A stretch of 64,000 bases of DNA from Nocardia aurea (GCF_003123685.1 NZ_QCYJ01000116.1:62001-126000), one strand, 5' to 3'; shown: positions 1-9,785, counted from the stretch's first letter. Made by a program: numbers and translations. The notes: generated by a model not told the origin, from the letters alone.

Positions 1-1391
1 AACTGCATCGGACCGACGGCGGCGAGCACGGGGGAGGCGTCACCGCGCAGATCGTTGCGCAACACCTGCACCACGCCCTCGGAATCGAGCTGGTCGATCG
101 CCTTGCGGAACTGTTTGTACTTGCCCGCGCTCTGCGCGCGCAGCGCGGCGAAATGTTCGGGCGCGAACGAGGGAATCGGCGGGAATTCCACCTTCTTGTC
201 CACGAAAAGGGTGTGCCCGGGGGCGAGGGCGGTCGCGTTCACGAGGCCGACCACATCGCCCGGATAGGCGGTGTCGACCGTGGTGCGTTCCCGGCCGAAG
301 ACGGTCAGCGCGTACTTCGTCGCGAACGGTCTGCCGGTCTGGGCGTGCGTGACCACCATGCCGCGCTCGAATTCGCCGGACACGATGCGCATGAACGCGA
401 GCCGGTCGCGATGGGCGGCGTCCATCCCCGCCTGGACCTTGAACACCACCGCGCTGAACGGCGCGCTGGTCTCGCGCGGTGTGCCGTTGATATCGGCGCG
501 CGCGGCCGGGGCGGGGGCCAGCGCGACCAGCGTCTCCAGCAGCTGCCTGACACCGAAGTTCAGCATCGCCGAGGCGTAGATGACCGGCGAGGTCTGACCG
601 GCCAGGAACATCTCCTGATCGTGGTCCTGCCCGGTGGCCGACAGCAGTTCGCTCTCCTCGGCCGCGGTATCCCACGCCTCGCCCTCGCGCTCGCGCGCCT
701 GTTCCGGGGTCAGCGATTCCTCGGGGGCGATGGTCGCACCACCCGCGGTGCGGGTGAAGTGGATGTACTCGACGGCCTCGCCGTCCTCGCCGCGGCGCAG
801 CAGACCGCGGAAATCGCCCGCGATGCCGACCGGGAGGAACAGCGGGGTCGGGGTGAGGCCGATGCGCTCGTTGATCTCGTCGAGCAGCTCCAGTGGCGCC
901 TGGCCCGGTCTGTCCCATTTGTTGATGACGGTGACGACCGGAATACCGCGGTGGCGGCACACCTGGAACAGTTTCAACGTCTGCGGTTCCAGGCCCTTGG
1001 CCGCGTCGATCAACATGACCGCCGCGTCGACGGCGGTGAGCACGCGGTAGGTGTCCTCGGAGAAGTCCGAGTGACCGGGGGTGTCGACCAGGTTGATGAC
1101 GTTGTCGATATCCGAGCCCGCGGCGCGGTAGTTGAACTGCAACGCGGTGGAGCTGACGGAGATGCCTCGGGCCTTCTCCATCTCCATCCAGTCCGAGACC
1201 GTCGACTTGCGTCCGGCCTTGCCGTGGATAGCGCCCGCCTCGGAGATCATCCTGGCGTGCAGCGCGAGTGCCTCGGTCAGCGTCGACTTGCCCGCGTCGG
1301 GGTGCGAGATCACCGCGAACGTGCGTCGACGCGAGACTTCGGCGGGCAGTCCGCGCGGCGTGGGAGCGACGACATCCTCAGGGGCGGTCAC
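1..1391 (-). CDS. prfC: Peptide chain release factor 3 (partial, 3' end outside window)
   Basis: Translational GTPase that recycles RF1/RF2 from the ribosome after peptide release. The GTG start at 1391 is preceded by a purine-rich site and gives MTAPEDVVAPTPRGL. The G domain follows: P-loop SHPDAGKST at about residues 29-37, DTPGH at 103-107, and NKWD further on. The reading frame then runs through the domain II region to the window edge. About 463 codons are visible; RF3 is usually about 525-540 residues, so roughly 65-75 C-terminal residues are missing. The gene is divergent from rplY. The RF3 family call is firm; EF-G and LepA have different motif spacing. Confidence 0.95.
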   Translation of the reverse strand, partial: MTAPEDVVAPTPRGLPAEVSRRRTFAVISHPDAGKSTLTEALALHARMISEAGAIHGKAGRKSTVSDWMEMEKARGISVSSTALQFNYRAAGSDIDNVINLVDTPGHSDFSEDTYRVLTAVDAAVMLIDAAKGLEPQTLKLFQVCRHRGIPVVTVINKWDRPGQAPLELLDEINERIGLTPTPLFLPVGIAGDFRGLLRRGEDGEAVEYIHFTRTAGGATIAPEESLTPEQAREREGEAWDTAAEESELLSATGQDHDQEMFLAGQTSPVIYASAMLNFGVRQLLETLVALAPAPAARADINGTPRETSAPFSAVVFKVQAGMDAAHRDRLAFMRIVSGEFERGMVVTHAQTGRPFATKYALTVFGRERTTVDTAYPGDVVGLVNATALAPGHTLFVDKKVEFPPIPSFAPEHFAALRAQSAGKYKQFRKAIDQLDSEGVVQVLRNDLRGDASPVLAAVGPMQ

Positions 1392-1731
1392 GGAACAACC
1401 TTTCACTTCACGACCGATCGGCAACCGCTCCAGCGTACGTGACGGCCGATGTCGGCTCGCCGCCGCGCCGTTCACCGCCACCCGATGCTGACCAGGCCGA
1501 TTGAAATATGTCCGGGCTGCTGCGGTATGGTGTTCGGGTTGTCTCGGCGAGGGTGACCGCAGACGTTTTGCGTTCACCGTGATCGACGCGGCTCGGCTTC
1601 CGGCCGTCCTCGTTCAGTCTTCGCCCGACGAGTAGACCACCGCCACGATTACGACAGCCACTGGTTTTTCTGTAATCGCCGGCGAGCAACCGTTGATCCA
1701 GCCCGGAAGAGCCGTAGGAGTAGATCCAGTC
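1392..1731. other. Intergenic region between divergent prfC and rplY
   Basis: About 340 bases without a convincing gene. It must carry the promoters of both prfC (minus) and rplY (plus). A long minus-strand frame crosses this region and rplY-pth, but it is an antisense shadow. The rplY ribosome binding site (GGAG, 1717-1720) lies at its right end. I could not identify clear -35/-10 boxes. Confidence 0.5.
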
Positions 1732-2328
1732 ATGTCCGACGCCAACCTTCTCGAAGCCGCCGTACGCACCGAGTTCGGTAAGGGCGCCGCGCGCCGCACC
1801 CGTCGTGCCGGCAACGTCCCCGCCGTGCTGTACGGCCACCAGTCCGACCCGCAGCACCTGTCGGTGAACGCCCAGGCGTTCGCCGCGATCCTGCGTGAGC
1901 ACGGCACCAACGCTGTGCTCAACCTCGTCATCGACGGCGAGAAGCAGCTCGCGCTCACCAAATCGGTTGTCGTGCACCCGATCCGTCGTTACATCGAGCA
2001 CGCCGACCTGCTGGTCCTCAAGCGTGGCGACAAGGCCACCGCCGATGTCCCCGTGACCCTGGTCGGCGAGGCCGCCTCCGGCACCCTGGTCACCCAGGAC
2101 GCCATCACCGTCTCCATCGAGGCGGACGCGATGAACCTGCCCGAGGCCATCGAGATCTCGATCGAGGGCGCCGAGGCAGGCACCCAGATCAACGCGGGCG
2201 ATGTCGTGATGCCCGAGGGCGTCACCCTGGCCGCCGATCCCGATCTGCTGATCGTCAACATCATCGCCGCGCCCGCCGCCGAGTCCGAGGGCGAAGAGTC
2301 CGACGAGGCCACCGAAGCGGCCGAATAG
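1732..2328 (+). CDS. rplY: 50S ribosomal protein L25/Ctc family
   Basis: Binds 5S rRNA in the large ribosomal subunit. The 198-residue product is the long CTC/TL5 form. An N-terminal 5S-binding domain (residues 1 to about 95, opening with MSDANLLEAAVRTEFGKG and containing AVLYG) is followed by a beta-rich CTC domain and a very acidic tail. The ATG at 1732 is chosen because GGAG lies 11 bases upstream and the N-terminus matches the family; an upstream in-frame codon gives no homology. It lies 21 bases before pth, as in Rv1015c-Rv1014c of M. tuberculosis, so the two are probably co-transcribed. Confidence 0.96.
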   Translation: MSDANLLEAAVRTEFGKGAARRTRRAGNVPAVLYGHQSDPQHLSVNAQAFAAILREHGTNAVLNLVIDGEKQLALTKSVVVHPIRRYIEHADLLVLKRGDKATADVPVTLVGEAASGTLVTQDAITVSIEADAMNLPEAIEISIEGAEAGTQINAGDVVMPEGVTLAADPDLLIVNIIAAPAAESEGEESDEATEAAE

Positions 2329-2349
2329 TCTTTCGGATCGGTTCTCTAC

Positions 2350-2931
2350 GTGACCGAATCCGTGACCGGACCCGCGCTCGTGGTCGGCCTGGGTAACCCG
2401 GGCCCCGAATACGAGCGCACCCGGCACAACATCGGCTTCCTGGTCGCCGACGTGCTCGCAGAGCGCGTCGGCGGCCGTTTCGCCGTGCACAAGAAATCCG
2501 GCGCCGACCTGTTGCAGGCGCGCCTGGACGGCCGTCAGGTGCTGATCGCCAAGCCGCGGTCGTTCATGAACCTCTCCGGCCGTCCGGTGGCCGCGCTGGC
2601 GAAATTCTTCTCCGTCCCCGCCACCGAGGTTATCGTCGTCCACGACGAACTCGACCTGCCCTTCGGTGAGATAAAACTCAAACGCGGCGGCGGCGAGGGC
2701 GGTCACAACGGTCTGCGTTCCATCTCCAGCGCGCTGACCACCAAGGAATACCTGCGCACCCGCATCGGCATCGGCCGTCCGCCCGGTCGCCAGGACCCGG
2801 CCGACTACGTCCTGAAACCCTTCGCCGCCCCGGAGCGCAAAGAGGTACCGGTGATCGTGGAGCAGGCCGCCGACGCGGTGGAACTCCTGCTGAAACTCGG
2901 GCTCGAACCCGCCCAGAACCGTCTGCACTGA
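2350..2931 (+). CDS. pth: Peptidyl-tRNA hydrolase
   Basis: Cleaves the ester bond of peptidyl-tRNAs released prematurely from ribosomes; cytosolic. The 193-residue length is normal. The family's active-site residues are visible: Asn16 and His26 in GLGNPGPEYERTRHNIGF, Asn74 in FMNLSG, Asp99 in VVHDELDLPFG and Asn120 in GGHNGLRS. A GTG at 2350 gives MTESVTGPALVV; a second GTG at 2362 is an equally plausible start because neither has a strong Shine-Dalgarno sequence. A short CGGGCG/CGCCCG hairpin (2946-2959) follows the stop. Confidence 0.97.
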   Translation: MTESVTGPALVVGLGNPGPEYERTRHNIGFLVADVLAERVGGRFAVHKKSGADLLQARLDGRQVLIAKPRSFMNLSGRPVAALAKFFSVPATEVIVVHDELDLPFGEIKLKRGGGEGGHNGLRSISSALTTKEYLRTRIGIGRPPGRQDPADYVLKPFAAPERKEVPVIVEQAADAVELLLKLGLEPAQNRLH

Positions 2932-2991
2932 GCTTCGCACGTAGCCGGGCGCACGCCCGATCTGTCACCGTCGCGGCGTAAGTTCGTCCCC

Positions 2992-3633
2992 ATGAGCGGA
3001 TTCACCGGTTTCCCGCTGGCGGGACTGGATTTCTACGAAGATCTCGAAGCCGACAACTCGAAGACGTTCTGGAATGCGCACAAGGCGGTCTACGACGAAT
3101 CGGTGCGCGCGCCGATGGTCGCCTTGACCGCGCTGCTCGAACCCGATTTCGGAACGGCGAAGATCTTCCGGCCCTACCGCGACGTCCGGTTCTCCAAGGA
3201 CAAACTGCCGTACAAGACCGCGCAGGGCGCGGTGGTCGGCACCGCGCCGGGAACGGGTTGGTACGTGCAGATCGGCGCCGCCGGACTCTACGTCGGCGGC
3301 GGTTTCTATTCCGGCACACCCGCGCAGATCGCCCAGTACCGCGCCACCGTCGACGACGACGTGCGCGGTCGGGAACTCGAGGCGATCCTGGCGAAACTTC
3401 GTAAGCAGGGTTTCGCCATCGGCGGCGACACGTTGAAGACCAAGCCCAAAGGATACGAGGCCGACCACCCGCGAATCGAACTCCTGCGACACAAGTCGAT
3501 CACCTGCCGCAAGGAGTTCGGCGCACCCGACTGGCTCCCGACCGCCCGCGCGGCCACCGAGGTCCGCAAGACCTGGGAATCCATGCGCCCGTTCATCGAT
3601 TGGCTCACCGCCGTCGTCGCCCCGACCGGGTGA
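2992..3633 (+). CDS. DUF2461 (TIGR02453 family) protein
   Basis: Function unknown. The 213-residue sequence has the DUF2461 pattern: an N-terminal FTGFPLAGLDFYEDLEADNSKTFW, then IFRPYRDVRFSKDKLPYKT, then a region starting GWYVQIGAAGLYVGGG. It ends with a helical segment beginning at about residue 170. No signal peptide or membrane span is present. The ATG at 2992 has no clear ribosome binding site but matches the family start. It follows pth by 60 bases and is convergent with egtD. The family is widespread in actinobacteria without an assigned reaction. Confidence 0.85.
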   Translation: MSGFTGFPLAGLDFYEDLEADNSKTFWNAHKAVYDESVRAPMVALTALLEPDFGTAKIFRPYRDVRFSKDKLPYKTAQGAVVGTAPGTGWYVQIGAAGLYVGGGFYSGTPAQIAQYRATVDDDVRGRELEAILAKLRKQGFAIGGDTLKTKPKGYEADHPRIELLRHKSITCRKEFGAPDWLPTARAATEVRKTWESMRPFIDWLTAVVAPTG

Positions 3634-3677
3634 CGCCGGCAGCGCTCGCCGCGTCGGTCGCGGCACCGGCGACCGGA

Positions 3678-4652
3678 TCAGACTCGCTCGGACAGCACCA
3701 GGGCGAAGCGGTCGTCCGGGTCGGTCCACACCCGCTCGGTGCGGAATCCGGCGTCGGCGAGTTCGTTCCGCAGCCCGTCGAGGCGGAATTTGGCCGAGAT
3801 CTCGGTGCGCATCTGCTCGCCGGGCGCGAATTCGACGGTCAGATCCAGTTCCCGGACCTTGACCGTGGTGGCCTCGGTCGCCGCGAGGCGCATCTCGATC
3901 CATTCGTTCTCGGCATCCCACACGGCGATATGGTCGAACTTCTCCGGGACGAAATCGGCGTCGAGCCGATTGTTCAGTACGTGCAGCACATTTCGGTTGA
4001 ATTCGGCGGTGACCCCGGCCGCGTCGTCGTAGGCGGGCACGAGTACCGCCGGGTCGATCACCAGGCCCGCGCCGATCAGCAGTTGTTCGCCCGGTTCGAG
4101 GACTTCGTGGATACCGGCGAGGAATTCCGCGCGCTCGGCCGGGACGAGATTGCCGATGGTGCCGCCGAGGAAGGCGATCATGCGACGTCCGCCGCGCGGC
4201 AGATTGCCGAGGGTGCCGGTGAAATCGCTGACAACGCCGTGGACGGAGACGGCGGGGAATTCGGCGGCGATCTCCTCGACCGCGGCGCGCAAAGCCGACG
4301 ACGAGACATCCTGGGGCACATACGTTTCCAGTGCGCCTTCGGCGGTCAGCGCGTTCAGCAGCAGCCGGGTCTTCGCCGAGGAACCGGAACCGAGTTCCAC
4401 CAGCACCTCCGCGCGGGTACTGCGCGCGATCTCGCCGACCACCCGTTCGAGCAGCGCACGCTCGGTGCGGGTCGGGTAGTACTCGGGAAGTTCGGTGATC
4501 TGCTCGAAGAGTTCGCTGCCGCGCGCGTCGTAGAACCATTTGGGCGGCAGCCATTTGGGGGCCGAGGTCAGGCCCAGCAGGGCGTCGGCGCGCAAGGCGG
4601 CGGTCAGATCGTCGTCGGAGAGGTGGGTCTCCAGTGTGGGTACGGCGTTCAT
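3678..4652 (-). CDS. egtD: L-histidine N-alpha-methyltransferase EgtD
   Basis: Makes hercynine (trimethylhistidine) from histidine with S-adenosylmethionine, the first committed step toward ergothioneine. The 324-residue product carries the SAM-binding signature VELGSGSSAKTRLLL (near residue 85) and FLGGTIGNL (near 160). It also has the family's N-terminal substrate region (KWFYDARGSELFEQITELPEYYPTR, in part). The length matches mycobacterial EgtD. The start ATG overlaps the egtC stop by four bases (ATGA), so translation is probably coupled. It is the last gene of the egtA-B-C-D run. Confidence 0.96.
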   Translation of the reverse strand: MNAVPTLETHLSDDDLTAALRADALLGLTSAPKWLPPKWFYDARGSELFEQITELPEYYPTRTERALLERVVGEIARSTRAEVLVELGSGSSAKTRLLLNALTAEGALETYVPQDVSSSALRAAVEEIAAEFPAVSVHGVVSDFTGTLGNLPRGGRRMIAFLGGTIGNLVPAERAEFLAGIHEVLEPGEQLLIGAGLVIDPAVLVPAYDDAAGVTAEFNRNVLHVLNNRLDADFVPEKFDHIAVWDAENEWIEMRLAATEATTVKVRELDLTVEFAPGEQMRTEISAKFRLDGLRNELADAGFRTERVWTDPDDRFALVLSERV

Positions 4653-5479
4653 GGCGCGAGCCTTTCGGGATCGGGAAGCGGTTCGACGACGAGGTGATCC
4701 GGACGCGCGGTGACGAGACTGCGGTCGGGGATCGACTGCCAGCGCGGATCGTCGTCGAAGGGTTCGGAGGACAGGATGGCGAAATCTTCGGTGACCAGGG
4801 CCGAGAGCGAATGGTGCCAGGTGGTCGCCCACAGCTGGGCGCCGTCGCCGAGCAGGAAATTCAGCCGCGCCCCGGGCGCGTGCGCCGATACCGCCGCGAT
4901 CAGTAGTCGGAGCGCGGCGGGTGCGGCCGTCCAGGCGCCGTCCGGGAAATCGGTGGCGAGCAGTCCGCGCAGGAGCACCCACAGCGTCGCGGAATCGGTG
5001 GCCGACTCGGCTTCGAGCAGACGGGCCGCGTCGAACAACGCACCCGCCCCGAGTTCGGCCGCGGTGTCGGCGAATTCGGCGGCGACCGCGGTCAATGTCC
5101 GACGCCAGTCCGGGACGACCCCGTTGTGACCGAACGCCCAGCGGCCTTCGGTGAACGGCGCGCACGCGGTCAACTCGATCGGCATGCCGACCGTGGCCGA
5201 ACGCACCGAGCCCAGCACCGCCCACGATTCGAGTTGCGGCAGTACCTCTTCCACGGCCGGATCGGTCCAGATCGGCGCGGGATTGCGGTAGCGGCTCACC
5301 GACACGGTGTCCTCGTCGTCCTCGCGCCACCACGCGACACCGAAACCGTCGGCGTTGATGGTGCCGCCCTTGCGCATATCCCGCGGCGCCCACGCCTGGG
5401 TGCGCAGCGAATGCGTGCCGACGGTCAGCATGTCGCCCACGCGTACCGGCGGACCCACATACCCGAGATGTCTGCACAT
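4649..5479 (-). CDS. egtC: Ergothioneine biosynthesis amidohydrolase EgtC
   Basis: Class II glutamine-amidotransferase-like hydrolase that removes glutamate from gamma-glutamyl-hercynylcysteine sulfoxide. The start at 5479 gives MCRHLGYVGPP, exposing Cys2 as the Ntn nucleophile once Met1 is removed; this fixes the start although the frame is open further upstream. The central segment INADGFGVAWW is typical of the family, as is FGHNGVVPDW. The product has 276 residues. The 79 bases separating it from egtB contain no gene. It overlaps egtD by four bases. Confidence 0.95.
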   Translation of the reverse strand: MCRHLGYVGPPVRVGDMLTVGTHSLRTQAWAPRDMRKGGTINADGFGVAWWREDDEDTVSVSRYRNPAPIWTDPAVEEVLPQLESWAVLGSVRSATVGMPIELTACAPFTEGRWAFGHNGVVPDWRRTLTAVAAEFADTAAELGAGALFDAARLLEAESATDSATLWVLLRGLLATDFPDGAWTAAPAALRLLIAAVSAHAPGARLNFLLGDGAQLWATTWHHSLSALVTEDFAILSSEPFDDDPRWQSIPDRSLVTARPDHLVVEPLPDPERLAP

Positions 5480-5558
5480 CAGCGCCCACCCGTCGGGACC
5501 GTGACCGTGCGCGCCCGGGCGGGCACGGTCGGCGGCTGGACAGAGCCGAGGTCGCCCA

Positions 5559-6896
5559 TCAACGTTCCTCGGGACGCAGATCACGGGCCAGGCGGAACCC
5601 GGCGAAGATCTGCCGCCGGATCGGATGATCCCAGTTGCGGAAGGTGCCGCGGCAGGCCACGGGATCGGTGCCGAAGGAACCGCCGCGCAGCACCCGGTAG
5701 TCGCCGCCGAAGAAGACATCGGAGTACTCGGCGTAGGGGAACGCGCGGAAGCCGGGGTAGGGCTCGAAACCCGACGCGGTCCACTCCCAGACGTCACCGA
5801 TGAGCTGGTGCGCGCCCGCGGGCGAGGCGCCCTTCGGGTACGCGCCGACCTCGGCCGGTTCGAGGTGGCGCTGACCGAGATTCGCGGTGTCGGCGTCGGG
5901 TTCGGCGTCGCCCCAAGGGTATTCGCGGGTACTCCCGGTCGCCGGATCGAAACGCGCGGCCTTCTCCCATTCCGCCTCGGTGGGCAGTCGCTTACCCGCC
6001 CACCTCGCGTAGGCCTCGGCCTCGTACCAGCAGACGTGCACCACGGGCTGACGCGGGCGCAGCGGTGTCATCACGCCGAAGACCCGCCGCCACCACTGTC
6101 CGCTCGGATCGCGCTCCCAGAACTGCGGTGCGATCAGCCCCGCTTCCCGCCGGTGCGCCCATCCCCGATCGGACCACAGTTCGGCGCGGTCGTAGCCGCC
6201 GTCGTCGATGAAGGCCGCGTACTGCGCGTTGGTGATCGGCGCGGCATCGAGGGCGAAGGCGTCGACGTGCACCGGGTGGGCCGGGCGCTCGTTGTCCAGC
6301 GCCCACGGGTGGGTGGAGGTGCCCATCATGAATTCGCCTGCGGGAACGATGATCTCGCCGTCGACCGGGGTGAGGGTGGTGGGCGCGGGCGGGGCGGACA
6401 GCACCGCTTCACCCGCGCGCAGTTGGTGGGTGGCCAGCATCGTCTCGTCGTGCTGCTGTTCGTGCTGGGCGATCATGCCGAACGCGAAACCGTCCTGGAC
6501 GAGGGGATCGCCGCGCAAGGTGTTGCGGTCGAGCACATCCCACACCTCGTCGCGGACCGTGCCGACGTATTCGCGTGCCTGCGCCGGATCGAGCAGCGGC
6601 AGGCCCGGCCGGTTGGCCCTGGCGTGTTTGAACGCGTCGTAGAGTTCATCGATATCGGCGCGGACGGGCTCGCGACCGCCGACATCGCGCACCAGCCACA
6701 GCTCTTCCTGATTGCCGATATGGGCGAGATCCCACACCAGCGGACTCATCAGCCGGGAATGCTGGGCTACCAGTTCGGACTCGTCCAGGGCGTCGGTGAG
6801 GCCGAGGGTACGGGCGCGCGCCCGGGCCAGTGCCGAGGCGATCCGGTCGCGTAATCGCTCGACGTCGTCGGTGGGTGCGGAAAAGTGCGTGGTCAC
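5559..6896 (-). CDS. egtB: Hercynine oxygenase EgtB
   Basis: Nonheme iron sulfoxide synthase that joins hercynine to gamma-glutamylcysteine using O2. An N-terminal DinB-like domain supplies the iron ligands: His59 in WDLAHIGNQEELW, and His145 and His149 in AQHEQQHDE. A C-terminal FGE-sulfatase/lectin-like domain follows, from about residue 185 (GEFMMGTSTHPWALDNERP) to the end (VLRGGSFGTDPVACRGTFRN). The product has 445 residues and a GTG start at 6896. Using gamma-glutamylcysteine as sulfur donor is consistent with EgtA being encoded just upstream. Confidence 0.96.
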   Translation of the reverse strand: MTTHFSAPTDDVERLRDRIASALARARARTLGLTDALDESELVAQHSRLMSPLVWDLAHIGNQEELWLVRDVGGREPVRADIDELYDAFKHARANRPGLPLLDPAQAREYVGTVRDEVWDVLDRNTLRGDPLVQDGFAFGMIAQHEQQHDETMLATHQLRAGEAVLSAPPAPTTLTPVDGEIIVPAGEFMMGTSTHPWALDNERPAHPVHVDAFALDAAPITNAQYAAFIDDGGYDRAELWSDRGWAHRREAGLIAPQFWERDPSGQWWRRVFGVMTPLRPRQPVVHVCWYEAEAYARWAGKRLPTEAEWEKAARFDPATGSTREYPWGDAEPDADTANLGQRHLEPAEVGAYPKGASPAGAHQLIGDVWEWTASGFEPYPGFRAFPYAEYSDVFFGGDYRVLRGGSFGTDPVACRGTFRNWDHPIRRQIFAGFRLARDLRPEER

Positions 6897-6987
6897 GGCA
6901 GAACTCTCCGAGGGTTGTTCGATGCGGAACGGGGGAACGGCGGGCCGGGCGGCGGCTCGCGCTGGTAGCCGGTGCGGATCCGGCCGG

Positions 6988-8313
6988 TCACGAACTCGCT
7001 CCGGCCCGCTCTCCGCTCGGTGTCAGGCTCGCGCGGCAGCGTCGGGCCGCGGTCTCCAGTTGAGTCGCCGCGGCCGGAGTCGCGGCGTGCGCGGCGGCGA
7101 GGGTGAGTATGTCGGCCGCGATCTCGCGGATCTGCGAGTCGGCCAGTCCCTGCCGGGCGGCGTCGAGCCAGCGGCCGGTGAGCGGAGCGGCGAGCGCCGT
7201 CGCCTCGGCGACGATCTCGGGGGAGGACAGCAGCGCGTCGACGGCGTGGACGGGCACGGCCCACACGTCCTCGGGCTGGGCGTCGATGTAGCGGATCTCC
7301 AGATGGCCCGAGGCGCGGACCGGCGGAAACAGGGTGGTGAGGTGATAGTCGAGGTCGGCGAGACCGGGTCTTCGGCCGATCTCGTCATCGAGCGCGCCGC
7401 CGAGCCAGTCGGCGAAGGTGGCGCACGGCGGCGCCGACCAGTTGTCACCCGAACCGTTGGCCACCGAACCGTTGGCACTGCCGTCGGGGCGGCGCACACA
7501 CAGTAGGGGGACGTCCAGCGCCCAGCGGGCGTAGGAGGCGATGGGGTCGGACCAGTCCTCGGCGGGCGGACGGGCACGCGCGTTGTCCAGTCGCAGCCAG
7601 GTCCGCATGCGCTGGGAGGCCCACGCGCCCGCCGGAGCGCCACGCAGGACGGGGGAGCAGGCGAAGGCGGCGAGCAATGCGGGGCCGATGACATGGGTGG
7701 CGGTCCAGCGCGCGGCGACCTGCGCGGCATCGGCGCCCGCGTCCACGCTGACCTGGGTGGCCGCGGTATTGCACATCATGAGTTTGCCGAAGGGGCCGAT
7801 TCCGCCGAAGCACTGCTCCATCGCACGGTAGCGAGGTAGTCGCAGCACGCGTTCGGGGTGGCGGTCGGCGTCGGCGGAGGCGGAGATCACGCGGATCGAT
7901 CGGGAACCGAGTAGTTCGGTCAGCAGCCCGGCATCCTCGCTCAGGCGCTCGCACAATTCGGCGGCGGTGGCGAAGGGGGCGCTGGAGAGTTCGATCTGAC
8001 CGCCGGGTTCCATGGTGACCCGGCTGCCCCCCGGCAGCGGAAGCGCCGGTGAATCGGGGGCGATGGACCTCGGTGCGTAGGGTCCGAGTGCGGCTGCCAG
8101 TGCAGCCAACCGCGGGCGTGGGGCGGCCGTCGGGCCTGACGCCGAACACTCACCCTGCGCGGTGAGCCATTCGAGTTCGGCGCCGATCAGCGTGGGTGGG
8201 CCCAGCTTGAAGCAGACACCGCCCACGTACGCCTCGGCCGCGGCGCGCGAGGACAGTTCCTCCGACGCGGGGGCGGAGCCGGTCGATTCCGGATGCTCGA
8301 GAGTAACCGCCAT
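6988..8313 (-). CDS. egtA: Glutamate-cysteine ligase EgtA
   Basis: ATP-dependent ligase making gamma-glutamylcysteine, the thiol donor for EgtB. The ATG at 8313 is preceded by GGAGG five bases upstream, which decides against the longer open frame reaching 8427. The 441-residue sequence has the GCS2-like features LIGAELEWL near residue 45, MEPGGQIELSS near 105, MMCNTAATQVSVD near 180, and SGHLEIRYIDAQP toward the C-terminus. It is the first gene of the minus-strand egt run and is divergent from the egtE candidate. Confidence 0.94.
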   Translation of the reverse strand: MAVTLEHPESTGSAPASEELSSRAAAEAYVGGVCFKLGPPTLIGAELEWLTAQGECSASGPTAAPRPRLAALAAALGPYAPRSIAPDSPALPLPGGSRVTMEPGGQIELSSAPFATAAELCERLSEDAGLLTELLGSRSIRVISASADADRHPERVLRLPRYRAMEQCFGGIGPFGKLMMCNTAATQVSVDAGADAAQVAARWTATHVIGPALLAAFACSPVLRGAPAGAWASQRMRTWLRLDNARARPPAEDWSDPIASYARWALDVPLLCVRRPDGSANGSVANGSGDNWSAPPCATFADWLGGALDDEIGRRPGLADLDYHLTTLFPPVRASGHLEIRYIDAQPEDVWAVPVHAVDALLSSPEIVAEATALAAPLTGRWLDAARQGLADSQIREIAADILTLAAAHAATPAAATQLETAARRCRASLTPSGERAGASS

Positions 8314-8601
8314 GCCGACCTCCACCGTGAGTTCCTGCACGGGCCGGATCGTGTCCGACGCCGTAAGTTCGTATCGCGTTCGAGTTTGCCTGGTTCGAGC
8401 TGCGTGGTTCCGGCTGCCGGATCTCACCCGGAGCGTTCGATCTCGTAGTTCCGTATCGCACTGTCGCGAGCGTTTATTCCCCGCCTCGCATCAATCCAGC
8501 GTAGCGAGCGACACCGACAAGTACCGGGGGAAGAAACCGACGAATATGTGACGGCTCGGACTCGGAAGCCGTGTCGATCGTCACCCGATAGGGTCGAGTA
8601 C

Positions 8602-9780
8602 ATGCTTGACCTGAAGCGCGTGCGGGCCGATACCCCCGGTTACGACTCGGACACGGGGTTGGTCTTCCTCGACAGCGCCGGATCGTCGTTACCGCCGCGC
8701 GTCGTCGTCGACACCGTCGTCGGCCATCTGCGCCGCGAGGCCGCGATCGGCGGTTACCGGGCCGCGAGCGAACGGCTCCCCGATCTCGCCGCGGTGAAGA
8801 CCGCGATCGGCGAATTTATCAACGCCGCGCCGGGCAGTATCGCGCTCAGCGACAGCGCGACACGATCCTGGGCGGATTTCTTCTACTCGGTGCCGCTCGC
8901 GCCGGGCGACCGCATCCTGATCTCGGGTTCGGACTACGCGAGCAACGCCATCGCCGCGTTGCAGCGGGCCCGCGCGGTGGGCGCGGTCGTCGAGCGCGTA
9001 CCGAGCGACAGCAGCGGCCAACTCGACCTCGACGCGTTGGAGCAGATGGTCGACGAGCGGGTCCGACTGGTCTCGGTGTTGCACGCGCCGACCAACGGCG
9101 GACTGGTCAACCCGGCCGCCGAAGCCACCGCGATCGCGCATTCGGTGGGCGCGCTGGTCCTGCTCGACGCCTGCCAGTCGGCCGGGCAGATCCCCGTCGA
9201 CGTCGCGGAACTCGATGTCGACGCGTTGTCGGTCACCGGACGCAAATGGCTGCGCGGTCCGCGCGGCACCGGATTCCTCTACGTGCGCCCCGAGCTGGCG
9301 GCGACCATGGAACCGCAGCGGCTCGACCTGCACAGCGCCGAATGGGTCGACGAGACCGATTTCCGCCTCGCGGGTGATGCCTCGCGCTTCGAATTCTGGG
9401 AGCACGATGTCGCGGCCCGCCTCGGCCTCGGCGCCGCGGTGCGATATCTGCTCGAACTCGGACCCGACGAGGTCTACGAGGCCATCGCGGCCCGCGCCGA
9501 ACATCTGCGCAAGGCGTTACCGCAGATCTCCGGGGTGACCGTGCGCGACCTGGGCATCCGCCACAGCGGCATCGTCTCGTTCACCGTCGACGGCGTCGAT
9601 CCGCTCGCGGTGCGCGACCGCCTCGCCGAACAGGACATCACCGTCACGGTCAGCCACGCGAGTTCCACCCTGCTCGATATGACCGAACGCGGCCTTGCCT
9701 CGGTGGTGCGTGCCTCGCCGCACTGCTTCGTCGGTTTCGACGAACTCGACCGCTTCGTCGCGGCCGTCTCGGCGCTGTAG
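8602..9780 (+). CDS. egtE: PLP-dependent class V aminotransferase-fold protein, EgtE candidate
   Basis: Probably the C-S lyase that releases ergothioneine from hercynylcysteine sulfoxide. The 392-residue class V fold has the PLP lysine in SVTGRKWLRGPRGTGFLY (about residue 220). It has LLDACQSAGQIPVDV upstream (about 195-210) and the C-terminal small domain. The start ATG at 8602 gives MLDLKRVRADTPG; the in-frame extension upstream has no homology. It is transcribed away from egtABCD, whereas in mycobacteria egtE lies in the same direction. A cysteine-desulfurase-like enzyme of other function remains possible. Confidence 0.8.
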   Translation: MLDLKRVRADTPGYDSDTGLVFLDSAGSSLPPRVVVDTVVGHLRREAAIGGYRAASERLPDLAAVKTAIGEFINAAPGSIALSDSATRSWADFFYSVPLAPGDRILISGSDYASNAIAALQRARAVGAVVERVPSDSSGQLDLDALEQMVDERVRLVSVLHAPTNGGLVNPAAEATAIAHSVGALVLLDACQSAGQIPVDVAELDVDALSVTGRKWLRGPRGTGFLYVRPELAATMEPQRLDLHSAEWVDETDFRLAGDASRFEFWEHDVAARLGLGAAVRYLLELGPDEVYEAIAARAEHLRKALPQISGVTVRDLGIRHSGIVSFTVDGVDPLAVRDRLAEQDITVTVSHASSTLLDMTERGLASVVRASPHCFVGFDELDRFVAAVSAL

Positions 9781-9785
9781 CGACC

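Noticed and set aside
1408..2940. Long minus-strand frame of about 510 codons opposite rplY and pth
   Set aside because: It is antisense to two firmly identified genes and reads as Gly/Arg/Asp-rich sequence without family motifs, as expected from high-GC codon bias.
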